The notes under the pieces are model-generated. The model saw nothing but the letters and a program-made list of their open reading frames with translations. It made no database searches and had not been told where the DNA came from. Made by a program: the position numbers and the translations under genes. Shown piece after piece: positions 42,189-51,706 of a DNA stretch of 64,000 nucleotides. The first letter of the stretch is position 1, and every line of letters begins with the position of its first letter. The stretch is taken from NCBI RefSeq assembly GCF_900172235.1, contig NZ_FWFQ01000008.1, forward strand, positions 1 through 64,000, in the 5' to 3' direction. Source of the stretch: Pseudoruegeria aquimaris. Lineage in GTDB: Bacteria > Pseudomonadota > Alphaproteobacteria > Rhodobacterales > Rhodobacteraceae.

Positions 42189-44540
42189 TCATTCGCCGTA
42201 GGGCACCCAGATGTTCTTGATCTCGGTGGCGGCTTCCAGGAAGCGGCGGCCTTCGGCTTCGGGCGCGAACCAGTCGGTGGCCTTGTCGTTGCAGGCCCAG
42301 GTGCGCTTGAGGTTGCCGGTGGAGGCTTTCTCGACCATGGCGGAGAGGCCGGGAGAGAAGGCCCAGACGGCGTCCACGTCCATGTGGGCGGCCAGCGCCG
42401 GCGCGGTGTCGCCGTGCGGGCCGGTGAGGATGTTGACCACGCCCGCGGGCACGTCGGAGGTTTCCAGCACCTGGTAGAAATCCGTGGCGGCCAGCGGGTA
42501 GGGCTGGCTCGCCGCCAGCACCACGCGGTTGCCCATGGCGATGGCCGGGGCCATCAGCGAGACGAGGCCCAGCAGCGGGGCTTCGTCGGGGCAGAGCGCG
42601 CCGATCACGCCGACGGGCTCCTTCATCGCCAGCGCGACGCCGCGGATCGGCACGCCGTGGGCGGCACCGTCGTATTTGTCGGCCCAGGCGGCATAGGTGA
42701 AGAGGCGGCTGATGGCGGCTTCGACTTCCTTTGCGCCCTGTTTGCCGCCGGTCATGGCGTCGATCCGCGCGGCGAATTCTTCGGCGCGGGCGGAGAGGTT
42801 CTCGCCGATGTAGTAGAGGATCTGGGCGCGCAGGTGGCCGGTGGTTCTGGCCCAGCCCCCGGCGGCATGGGCGGCTTCGACGGCGTTACGCACGTCCTTG
42901 CGATTTGCGATGCCGACATGGCCCAGAAGCTTGCCTTTGGGGGACCAGACGGCCTGTGCGTAGCCGCCGTCGGGGCGGGCCTGCTTGCCGCCGATGTAGA
43001 ATTTCGCGGTGCGGTCCAGCCCTTCGGCTTCGAGCTTTTTCGGCGCCGGGACAGGGGCGATGGGGTTCAGGGCCTTGGCCTTGCCGGCGGGTTTGGTGTA
43101 GGCCGACAGCCCTTCCCAGCCGCCTTCGCGCCCGTAGCCGCTTTCGCGCACCCCGCCGAAACCGGCCGCCGCGTCGAACATGTTGGTTCCGTTCACCCAG
43201 ACGACGCCGGCCACCAGCTTGGGGGCGATGTCGAGCGCGAGGTTGACGTTCTCCGTCCAGACGCTCGCGGCCAGCCCGTAGCGGGTGTTGTTGGCCAGCG
43301 CCACGGCCTCCGCCGGGGTGCGGAAGGTGGTGGAAGCGAGCACGGGGCCGAAGATTTCCTCCTGCATCAGCGGGCTGGCGGGGTGCAGGCCGGTGATGAG
43401 GGTGGGCGGGTAGAAGCAGCCGTTTTCCGGCAGCGGGCCGGCGGCGCGGTGGATTTCGCCTTCGCCGGCGTTGTCGTCCACGAGGCGGGTGATCGTCTGC
43501 AGTTGCACCGGATCGACGATGGCGCCCACGTCGATGCATTTGTCGAGCGGATCGCCCACGCGCAGCCCGTCCATCCGGGCCTTGAGCTTCTCGTAGAAGC
43601 GCTCCGCGATGCCTTCCTGCACCAGAAGGCGCGAGCCGGCGCAGCAGACCTGGCCCTGGTTGAACCAGATCGCGTCCACCAGCCCTTCCACGGCGCTGTC
43701 GAGATCGGCGTCGTCGAAGACGATGTAGGGGGATTTGCCGCCCAGTTCGAGCGTGAGCGCCTTGCCCGAGCCGGCGGTGGCCTCGCGGATGCGGCGGCCC
43801 ACCTCGGTGGAGCCGGTGAAGGCGATCTTGTCGATGTCCGGGTGGCTGACGATGGCCTCGCCGGTGCGGCCGTCGCCGGTGACGATGTTGACGACGCCCT
43901 TGGGCAGGCCGGCCTCCTGGCAGATCTGGGCGAAGAGCAGCGCGGTGAGGGATGTGTATTCGGCCGGTTTCAGCACCACCGTGTTGCCCATGGCCAGCGC
44001 CGGGGCGATCTTCCAGGCGAGCATCAGCAGCGGGAAGTTCCAGGGGATGATCTGGCCGCAGACGCCGAGTGGCTCGCGGCCCGGAAGCTCGGCCTCCATC
44101 AGTTGGGCCATGCCGGCGTGGTAGTAAAAGTGGCGCGCGACGAGGGGGATGTCGATGTCGCGGCTTTCGCGGATGGGCTTGCCGTTGTCCAGCGTTTCCA
44201 GCACCGCGAAGAGGCGGCTGTGCTTCTGCACGAGGCGGGCGAGCGCGTAGAGGTATCTGGCGCGGGCGTGCCCCGGCAGCGCGGCCCATTTCGGCTGGGC
44301 GCGGCGGGCGGCCTTCACGGCGGCGTCCACGTCTTGTGCGCTGCCTTGCGAGAGCAGGGCCAGAACGTTGCCGTTGGCGGGGTTGCGGCTTTCGAAGGTC
44401 TCCGCACCGGGGGCGGTGAAGGCTCCGTCGATGAAATGGCCGAAGCTGTCGCCGGCATCCACGAGCCAGGCGAGCGCCTCGGCGGCGCTTTCGGGGGCGG
44501 GGCCGTAGTCCATGGTTTCGAAGATCTCTTTGACGGTCAT
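42189..44540 (-). CDS. Two-domain aldehyde dehydrogenase, ALDH16 family
   Basis: A 783-aa protein built from two ALDH modules. Residues about 35-510 form a complete NAD(P)+ aldehyde dehydrogenase: IIPWNFPLLMLAWKIAPALAMGN, LELGGKSPYIVFDDADLD and catalytic cysteine in NQGQVCCAGSR (about residue 299). Residues about 515-783 are a shortened second ALDH-like part (GGKQARPDGGYAQAVWSPKGK, EPVGVIGALCPDEAPLLGLVSL) without a catalytic loop. This layout defines ALDH16, whose bacterial members, including one from the roseobacter Loktanella, are active, whereas the human one lacks the cysteine. Substrate unknown. It overlaps the next upstream gene by 4 bp, giving a deoC-small protein-ALDH16 unit. Confidence 0.93.
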   Translation of the reverse strand: MTVKEIFETMDYGPAPESAAEALAWLVDAGDSFGHFIDGAFTAPGAETFESRNPANGNVLALLSQGSAQDVDAAVKAARRAQPKWAALPGHARARYLYALARLVQKHSRLFAVLETLDNGKPIRESRDIDIPLVARHFYYHAGMAQLMEAELPGREPLGVCGQIIPWNFPLLMLAWKIAPALAMGNTVVLKPAEYTSLTALLFAQICQEAGLPKGVVNIVTGDGRTGEAIVSHPDIDKIAFTGSTEVGRRIREATAGSGKALTLELGGKSPYIVFDDADLDSAVEGLVDAIWFNQGQVCCAGSRLLVQEGIAERFYEKLKARMDGLRVGDPLDKCIDVGAIVDPVQLQTITRLVDDNAGEGEIHRAAGPLPENGCFYPPTLITGLHPASPLMQEEIFGPVLASTTFRTPAEAVALANNTRYGLAASVWTENVNLALDIAPKLVAGVVWVNGTNMFDAAAGFGGVRESGYGREGGWEGLSAYTKPAGKAKALNPIAPVPAPKKLEAEGLDRTAKFYIGGKQARPDGGYAQAVWSPKGKLLGHVGIANRKDVRNAVEAAHAAGGWARTTGHLRAQILYYIGENLSARAEEFAARIDAMTGGKQGAKEVEAAISRLFTYAAWADKYDGAAHGVPIRGVALAMKEPVGVIGALCPDEAPLLGLVSLMAPAIAMGNRVVLAASQPYPLAATDFYQVLETSDVPAGVVNILTGPHGDTAPALAAHMDVDAVWAFSPGLSAMVEKASTGNLKRTWACNDKATDWFAPEAEGRRFLEAATEIKNIWVPYGE

Positions 44541-44836
44541 GGGAATTGCTTTCTCAGGACGAGGAAGATGACGAACAGGAGCCAGATGGCGGCGAGACCG
44601 CGCAGGCCCGTCTGGATCTGCGCGGTACGGCGGTGCAGGCGGGCGAAGGCCTCCAGTTCGGGGGAGTGGGGCGCGGTGGCGGGCGGTGCGTATTCCGGTT
44701 CGGGGCCCAGCTGGCGTTGCAGCCGGGTTGGCAGCGCCTGCATCGCGCGACGCAGCTTGCGCCGCCGCCAGCTCTGGGCGCCGAGCCAGAGCGCGGCGGC
44801 CAGCCCGAGCAGCAGGATATAGGGGTTGTTCTGCAT
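44537..44836 (-). CDS. Small membrane protein between deoC and ALDH16
   Basis: A 99-aa protein with an N-terminal helix (residues 5-21) and a C-terminal helix (about 78-95) around a charged region with RRRKLRRAMQALPTRLQRQLGPEPEY. No family recognised. The start at 44836 is 7 bp after the deoC stop; its stop overlaps the ALDH16 start by ATGA, indicating a coupled operon. Its role is unknown. Confidence 0.72.
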   Translation of the reverse strand: MQNNPYILLLGLAAALWLGAQSWRRRKLRRAMQALPTRLQRQLGPEPEYAPPATAPHSPELEAFARLHRRTAQIQTGLRGLAAIWLLFVIFLVLRKQFP

Positions 44837-44843
44837 CTCCGGC

Positions 44844-45890
44844 CTAGGCCATCGGGTGGCGGTAGGCGGCGGAATAGGCGCCGGTGACGTAGTGCTCCAG
44901 CTGGCGCTCGATGTCGCCCAGCAGGGAGGAGGCGCCGAAGCGGAAGAGATCGGGCTGCAGCCAGCGATCGCCCAGTTCGTCCTTGATGAGGGCGAGGTAG
45001 GTGAGCGCGTCCTTGGCCTTGGAGATGCCACCGGCGGGCTTGTAGCCGACGCGGTAGCCGGTGCGGGCGTGATACTCGCGGATGGCGCGGATCATCACGA
45101 GGCTCACCGGCAGCGTGGCGTTCACGCTTTCCTTGCCGGTGGAGGTCTTGATGAAATCGGCGCCTGCCATCATGCAGACGTGGGAGGCGCGGGCGACGTT
45201 GCGCAGGGTGCCCAGTTCACCGGTGGCGAGGATGGCCTTGACGTGGGCCTCGCCGCAGGCCTCCCGCATGGCGCGCATCTCGTCGTAGAGCGCCTGCCAG
45301 TTGCCCTGGAGAACGTGGCGCCGGGTGATCACGATGTCGATCTCTTTCGCGCCGGCCTTCACGCTCTCGCCGATCTCGGCGATCCGCAGGGGGAAGGGCG
45401 AGAGCCCGGCGGGAAAGCCGGTGGAGACGGCGGCCACCGGGATGTCGGTGCCCTTCAGCGCCTGCACGGCGGTTTCCACCATGTCGTGGTAGACGCAGAC
45501 GGCGCCGGTGTGGATCGGCCCCATGCCGAGGGCCTGCAGAATGTCGGGGCGCACCGGCTGGCGGGCCTTGGCGCAGAGGCGGCGCACGCGGCCCTCGGTG
45601 TCGTCGCCCGACAGCGTGGTGAGATCGATCAGGGTGATCGCCTTCAGCAGCCAGGCGGCCTGGTATTCCTTCTTCACCGAGCGGCGGCCCGGCAGCGTGG
45701 CGGCCCGGCGTTCGATGGCGGAGGTGTTGGCCTGCAGCCCGTGGATCAGATCGAGATCCAGCTCCGTCCCCGGGTTGCGGGGCTCATGCACCTGCGGCAG
45801 CTGGGCGGTGTCTTCGCCGTGCGCGCCGGGTTTCAAACTCTCTGTCTGCAAGGTGCCAACTCCTGCTGCGTGGGATTCAAACCGTCTCAT
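44844..45890 (-). CDS. deoC: Deoxyribose-phosphate aldolase
   Basis: Splits 2-deoxyribose-5-phosphate into acetaldehyde and glyceraldehyde-3-phosphate during deoxynucleoside breakdown. The 348-aa product is the long DERA form, with an N-terminal extension (RNPGTELDLDLIHGLQANTSAIERRAATLP) and the aldolase core: Schiff-base Lys in GADFIKTSTGKES and second Lys in GYKPAGGI. The start at 45890 has ggggag upstream and overlaps nothing. The acetaldehyde made could be oxidised by the ALDH16 encoded two genes on, which fits the operon (inferred). An exact RutR-type box lies just upstream. Confidence 0.95.
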   Translation of the reverse strand: MRRFESHAAGVGTLQTESLKPGAHGEDTAQLPQVHEPRNPGTELDLDLIHGLQANTSAIERRAATLPGRRSVKKEYQAAWLLKAITLIDLTTLSGDDTEGRVRRLCAKARQPVRPDILQALGMGPIHTGAVCVYHDMVETAVQALKGTDIPVAAVSTGFPAGLSPFPLRIAEIGESVKAGAKEIDIVITRRHVLQGNWQALYDEMRAMREACGEAHVKAILATGELGTLRNVARASHVCMMAGADFIKTSTGKESVNATLPVSLVMIRAIREYHARTGYRVGYKPAGGISKAKDALTYLALIKDELGDRWLQPDLFRFGASSLLGDIERQLEHYVTGAYSAAYRHPMA

Positions 45891-45911
45891 GGCTCCCCGC
45901 CTATTGCAAGT

Positions 45912-45927
45912 TTGACCATTTGGTCAA
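45912..45927. promoter_or_regulatory. RutR-type operator in the deoC promoter
   Basis: TTGACCA-tt-TGGTCAA is an exact match to the consensus TTGACCAnnTGGTCAA of RutR, the uracil/thymine-sensing TetR-family regulator. It ends about 22 bases before the deoC start, and its TTGACC half could also be the -35 box, so binding would block transcription of deoC, the small membrane protein and ALDH16. Confidence 0.65.
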
Positions 45928-46012
45928 GTCTGCTGCAGGGTTCCGGCCCGGGGCGCGGATGGGGCCGGGGGTGGGCATGCGGACGCGCCTTGCGGCGCGG
46001 CAGGCCGAGCCG

Positions 46013-46062
46013 GCGCCCGCCGGAGCGGGCGCGGGCAGGGATATTTGGGGAACAAAGTAGGG
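46013..46062 (-). repeat. Dispersed hairpin/AAATATCC repeat, copy 8
   Basis: Hairpin GCGCCCGC-cgga-GCGGGCGC (46013-46032) then the core, whose minus strand reads TACTTTGTTCCCCAAATATC followed by CCTGCCC. It lies in the deoC-rpe divergent gap, upstream of the rpe start, so it may be in the rpe leader. Confidence 0.85.
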
Positions 46063-46113
46063 TTCCTTTCGTGGCCTGCCGGGAGTAGATGGGGGCAAGC
46101 AAGGAGAGCTGCC

Positions 46114-46806
46114 ATGAGTTTTGACCGTTCCATCAAGATCGCGCCGTCGATCCTGTCCGCCGATTTCGCCAATTTCGGCGCCGAATGCGAGGCCATCGAG
46201 GCGCAGGGCTGCGACTGGGTGCACGTGGACGTGATGGATGGGCATTTCGTGCCCAACCTCACCTTCGGACCCGCCACCTGCAAGGCGATCCGGCCCCACA
46301 TCAAGACGGTGATGGACGTGCACCTGATGATCGCGCCGGTGGATCCCTACATCGAGGCTTTCGCCGAGGCGGGGGCGGACGTGATTACCGCGCATGTGGA
46401 GGCCGGCCCCCATATCCACCGCACGTTGCAGGCCATCCGCGGCGCCGGGGCCAAGGCCGGCGTGGCGCTGAACCCGGGCACGCCGGTGGAGACGGTCGGC
46501 TACCTGCTGGACATGGTGGATCTCGTCTGCGTGATGACGGTGAACCCCGGCTTCGGCGGGCAGAAGTTCATCCACTCGCAGGTGGAGAAGGTGCGCAGCC
46601 TGCGGGCGATGATCGGGGATCGTCCGATCCACATCGAGATCGACGGCGGCGTGACGCCGGAGACCGCGCCGCTGGTGGCGGCCGCGGGGGCGGATGTGCT
46701 GGTGGCGGGTTCGGCCGTGTTCAAGGGCGGCTCGGTCGCCGATCCGGCGCCCTACGGCGAGAACATCCGCGCCATCCGTGCCGCGGCGGAAGCCGCGCGC
46801 GGCTGA
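46114..46806 (+). CDS. rpe: Ribulose-phosphate 3-epimerase
   Basis: Interconverts ribulose-5-phosphate and xylulose-5-phosphate in the pentose phosphate and Calvin cycles. The 230-aa TIM barrel has IAPSILSADFANFG, WVHVDVMDGHFVPNLTFGP with metal-binding His and catalytic Asp, VHLMI, MTVNPGFGGQKFI and EIDGGVTPE with the second catalytic Asp. Start 46114, with aaggaga upstream. Convergent with the kinase gene (6 bp gap). Confidence 0.97.
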   Translation: MSFDRSIKIAPSILSADFANFGAECEAIEAQGCDWVHVDVMDGHFVPNLTFGPATCKAIRPHIKTVMDVHLMIAPVDPYIEAFAEAGADVITAHVEAGPHIHRTLQAIRGAGAKAGVALNPGTPVETVGYLLDMVDLVCVMTVNPGFGGQKFIHSQVEKVRSLRAMIGDRPIHIEIDGGVTPETAPLVAAAGADVLVAGSAVFKGGSVADPAPYGENIRAIRAAAEAARG

Positions 46807-46812
46807 GCGGGA

Positions 46813-48823
46813 TCAGCTGCCGGCGCCGGTGTCTTCCGGCGCATCGCCCGCCTCTCCCGAGGGCAGCCAGATCGTGAACACCGTGCCGGCGCCCTCGGTG
46901 CTCTCCACGGTGATCGTGCCGCCGGTTCGGGTGACCAGATCGCGGCTGATCGACAGGCCCAGCCCCGTGCCCTCGCTGCGCTTCGTGGTGAAGAAGGGAT
47001 CGAACACCCGCGCCAGCACGGCCTCTGACATGCCGGCGCCCGTGTCGGCCACGGTGATGCGTACGCCGGGCTCTCCGTCCTGCGCGGCATCGGCGGTGGA
47101 GAGCGTCAGCCGCCCGCCCTCGGGCATGGCGTGGATGGCGTTCACGATCAGGTTGATGAGCACCTGCTGCAGTTCGGTGCGGTTCATGGCCACGGTGTGG
47201 GTGGCGTCCATCTGAAGCGTCACCTCGATGGAGACCTTGTTCATCAGGTGCTGCACCAGCGGCAGGCAATCGCGGATCACCTCCTCGGGGGGGTGGCGGT
47301 CCACCACGCCCGCGTATTCCTCGGGCCGGGCGAACTGGAGCAGTTTGCCCACGAGGATGTTGATCGCGTGCACCTGTTCGTAGATCAGGGCGAACTCGGT
47401 TTCCACATCCGGATCGGGCTGGCCGATTTCCTCGCGGATCACGTCGAGGTTGCCCTGGATCACCGCCACCGGGTTGTTGATTTCATGGGCGATGCCGGCG
47501 GTGATCTCGCCGATGGCGGCCAGCTTCTCCGAGACCACGAGCTGCTTTGTGGTGGCTTCCAGCCGCCGGTTGGCCTCTTCCAGTTCGCGGGTGCGTTCGG
47601 CGACGCGATCGTTCAGGCGCCTGTCGCGCTCCTGGATCTGCTCCAGCAGGTCGTCGAAGGCGGCGGCGACGCGGCCGATCTCGTCGGGGGCGGGGGGCGC
47701 GCCGGTGCGCGCGCCCAGGTCGCCGGCCTCCACGCGGGCGATGGTACGGTTCATCCGCTCGAGCGGTTTGAAGATGCCGCGCGCCCACCGCAGGAAGATC
47801 GGCACCGACAGGGCGACCACCAGCAGGAACGCGGCCACGATGATGTAGAGGGTCCGGCGCTTGGCGTCCTGGAAGGGCGTGTCGAGGAAGCCCACGTAGA
47901 GCATCCCGATGCGGTTGCCGAAGCTGTCTTCGATGGGCTGGTAGGCGGAGATGTACCAATCGTTCACCACGAAGGCGCGGTCGAGCCAGGTGGTGCCTTC
48001 GTCGAGCACCGCCTGGCGCACCACGGCGGAGACGCGGGTGCCGAGCGCGCGCACGTCTTCGAAGAGGCGCACGTTGGTGGAGACGCGCACGTCTTCGAGG
48101 AACAGGGTCGCGGTGCCCTGCGAGCCCTCGGTGAGGCTGGCGGCCGGGTAGACGAGATCGTTGATCGTGTCGATGAAATCGAGGTTGCGGTTCAGCAGCA
48201 CGCCGCCCACGAGCACGCCGCCGCCCGCCGCCGGGGCCGCGACATGCATCACCATTCCGCGGGTTTCCTCGGTGCGCTCGGTGGGCACGGCGGCCTCCGT
48301 GGGCACGAGGTCGAGCCGGGCCCGCGCCGCGAGGGCGGGATCGATGGCGGCGAGATCCGCGGCGGAGAACAGATCGATCACCGCCGCCTGTTCACCGGCG
48401 AGCGCCGCCTGCACCACGGGCCATTTGCGCGGATCGGCCAGCCGGGCGCCCGGCGGGCTTGCCGCGCGCAGCGCTTCGGGCTGCCAGAGATAGAGAAAAT
48501 CCAGCCCGAGCCGCTCGCGCCGGCCATCGAGCAGGGTGGCGAGCGCGGCGGGGTCGCCGTCGGAGAGGGCCTCGGCCAGCACGGCGCTCTCGGAAAGCGC
48601 GCGCACCTCGGCGCTGCGGTTCTCCAGCAGGCTGCTCATGTACTGGCGCGCGATCGTCAGCTCGCCGTTGACCTTCGCGATCAGCAGGCGATCGAAGCGA
48701 TCGACCCAGTTGTAGAGCGTGATGCCGATGAAGATCGGCATCACCACCAGCATCGGCAGGAGCGCGATGGCAAGCAGCCGGACCCGGACCGACCGGAACC
48801 GGCTCAGGCCGCGGGCCGGGGTG

Positions 48824-48831
<8 letters not shown>
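46813..48831 (-). CDS. Sensor histidine kinase with periplasmic Cache-like domain
   Basis: A 672-aa membrane kinase, last in the formate dehydrogenase unit. Order: TM1 (residues about 20-41), a large periplasmic region to about 335 (Cache-like: FIDTINDLVYPA, FVVNDWYISAYQPIEDSFGNRIGMLYVGF), TM2 (about 340-362), HAMP (about 365-415), coiled coil, HisKA with phospho-His449 in IAHEINNPVAVIQGNL, and HATPase with N box NLIVNAIHAM, G1 DTGAGM and G2 GTGLGLS. It overlaps the regulator gene by 8 bp and should be its partner. The ligand is unknown; context suggests formate, redox state or the neighbouring cytochrome. Confidence 0.92.
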
Positions 48832-50206
<1,375 letters not shown>

Positions 50207-50210
50207 CGGG

Positions 50211-50339
50211 TCAGGGATCGAGCCGCACGTTTTCGCCGGCGTGGGTCTCCTCGGCGGAGAACCCGGCATTCTGCAGGACGAAATAGGCGGCGACGGAGAT
50301 GACGCCGATGGCGAGGAAGGCCAGCCACATGGTTTTCAT
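50211..50339 (-). CDS. 42-aa membrane peptide between WD40-cytochrome c and regulator genes
   Basis: A 42-residue frame from the ATG at 50339 to the stop at 50211. It begins MKTMWLAFLAIGVISVAAYFV, a single hydrophobic helix (residues 4-20), followed by an acidic/polar tail LQNAGFSAEETHAGENVRLDP. Its start overlaps the upstream stop (ATGA), and its stop lies 4 bp before the regulator start, so it is placed for coupled translation. It resembles no family I know. Likely a small periplasm-facing tail-bearing membrane protein of the same unit. Confidence 0.6.
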   Translation of the reverse strand: MKTMWLAFLAIGVISVAAYFVLQNAGFSAEETHAGENVRLDP

Positions 50340-51694
50340 TCTTCTTTCCCTTCTTCGGACGACGCGCTGCGCAGGTAGGCGATCAGATCATCCCGATCCT
50401 GCTGGGCGGTGATCCTCTGCATCGGCATCTTGCTTCCCGGGATGTAGTGGTCCGGCCCGAGATCGAACAAGGCGTCGATGGTCTCATCATTCCAGATGAT
50501 GTCGGCGGTTTGCAATGTTTCAGAATAGCTGTAGCCGGGCAGGCTGCCGGCGGGGCGGCCGAACAGCGCGTGCAGCGAGGGGCCGGCGCGGCGCTGCCCG
50601 TCCGGGGTGAGCGTGTGGCAGATGGAGCATTTGCGCTTGAACTGACGCTCGCCGTTGCCCATGCCGGCCGGGTCTTCGAGAAAGCTGCGCGGCCCCGCCG
50701 CCATTGCCGCCTCGTCGCCTTCGGCGTCCACCGGCCAGGAATACATGGCGTCGTCCAGCCCGCCGGCGTGGATGTTGCGGCCGTCTTCGGAGAAACGCAG
50801 CGCCCAGACGGGCCCCCGCAGCGCAGCTTTGAAATCGTTGACGATCCGGCCCCGCTCAGTGTCGATGATCATGATGTAGCCTTCGCCGTCGCCCACCGCG
50901 AGCAGGCGGCCGTCGCGGCTGAGATCCATGGCGAGGATCGGGCGGCGGTCCAGGGTGAAATCGGCGAGGCTCTCGCCCGTCTGCGCATCGACGATGCGCG
51001 TGCCGCCGTCCACCGCCCCGTAGGCGAGCCAGCCGGCGCTTGCGTTCAGCACCAGGGTGTTGATCCCGAAGCCGTGGCGCAGCAGAAGGCGCTTTTCCTG
51101 CCCGGAGGCCACGTCCCAGACCCGCAGCGTGCCATCGGTGGAGGCGGAATAGAGCGTGCTGCCGTCGGGGGAGAAGACGGTGGCGTTCACGCCGGCTCCG
51201 TGGCCGGTGAGGAAGCGCGGCGCGAGGGTGTCCAGATCCCAGAGGCCGATGCTGCCGTCCCAGCTTGCCGAGGCGAGCGTGCCCGCGTCCGGCGAGACCG
51301 ACAGCGAGATCACCTTGCCCTCGTGGCCTTCCAGCCGGCGCGCGGTTCCGGCGGCGAGATCCCAGAGCAGCACGGCGAAATCATCGCCACCGGACGCGGC
51401 ACGGCCATCGCCCAGAAAGTGCACGGCGTTGACGGCGGCGGCATGGCCTTCCAGCCAGCGCGGCGTGCCGCCTTCCCACAGCCCCACGGTGTTGTCGAAA
51501 CTCGCCGTCAGTATGGCGCCGCCTTCGGGCGCGACGTCGATGCCCTTCACCGGGCCGCCGTGGCCCTTGAGCGTGTAGAACTCCTGCGCCGCGGCGCCGC
51601 CCGCGCCCTGCATAAGGCTCAGTGCGAACGCCAGCAGCACGGCGGCCGGCATGCCGGGCCGGGACGGGCGGAACAGGCGGGCGGGGGCAGGCAT
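50336..51694 (-). CDS. WD40 beta-propeller fused to cytochrome c
   Basis: A 452-aa periplasmic protein. After a signal peptide (hydrophobic residues about 15-30, cleaved near AAAQ), seven or so WD40 repeats cover residues about 38-325; examples are LEGHEGKVISLSVSPDAGTLASASWDGSIGLWDL and STDGTLRVWDVASG. A class I cytochrome c domain follows, with heme site CSICH (Cys356, Cys359, His360) and likely Met ligand in GSKMPMQRI (about 425). It is 12 bp after the gamma subunit of formate dehydrogenase, so it may take electrons from it or report their flow. I know no characterised formate dehydrogenase with such a partner. Confidence 0.9.
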   Translation of the reverse strand: MPAPARLFRPSRPGMPAAVLLAFALSLMQGAGGAAAQEFYTLKGHGGPVKGIDVAPEGGAILTASFDNTVGLWEGGTPRWLEGHAAAVNAVHFLGDGRAASGGDDFAVLLWDLAAGTARRLEGHEGKVISLSVSPDAGTLASASWDGSIGLWDLDTLAPRFLTGHGAGVNATVFSPDGSTLYSASTDGTLRVWDVASGQEKRLLLRHGFGINTLVLNASAGWLAYGAVDGGTRIVDAQTGESLADFTLDRRPILAMDLSRDGRLLAVGDGEGYIMIIDTERGRIVNDFKAALRGPVWALRFSEDGRNIHAGGLDDAMYSWPVDAEGDEAAMAAGPRSFLEDPAGMGNGERQFKRKCSICHTLTPDGQRRAGPSLHALFGRPAGSLPGYSYSETLQTADIIWNDETIDALFDLGPDHYIPGSKMPMQRITAQQDRDDLIAYLRSASSEEGKEE

Positions 51695-51706
51695 CGCGGG
51701 CGGGGC

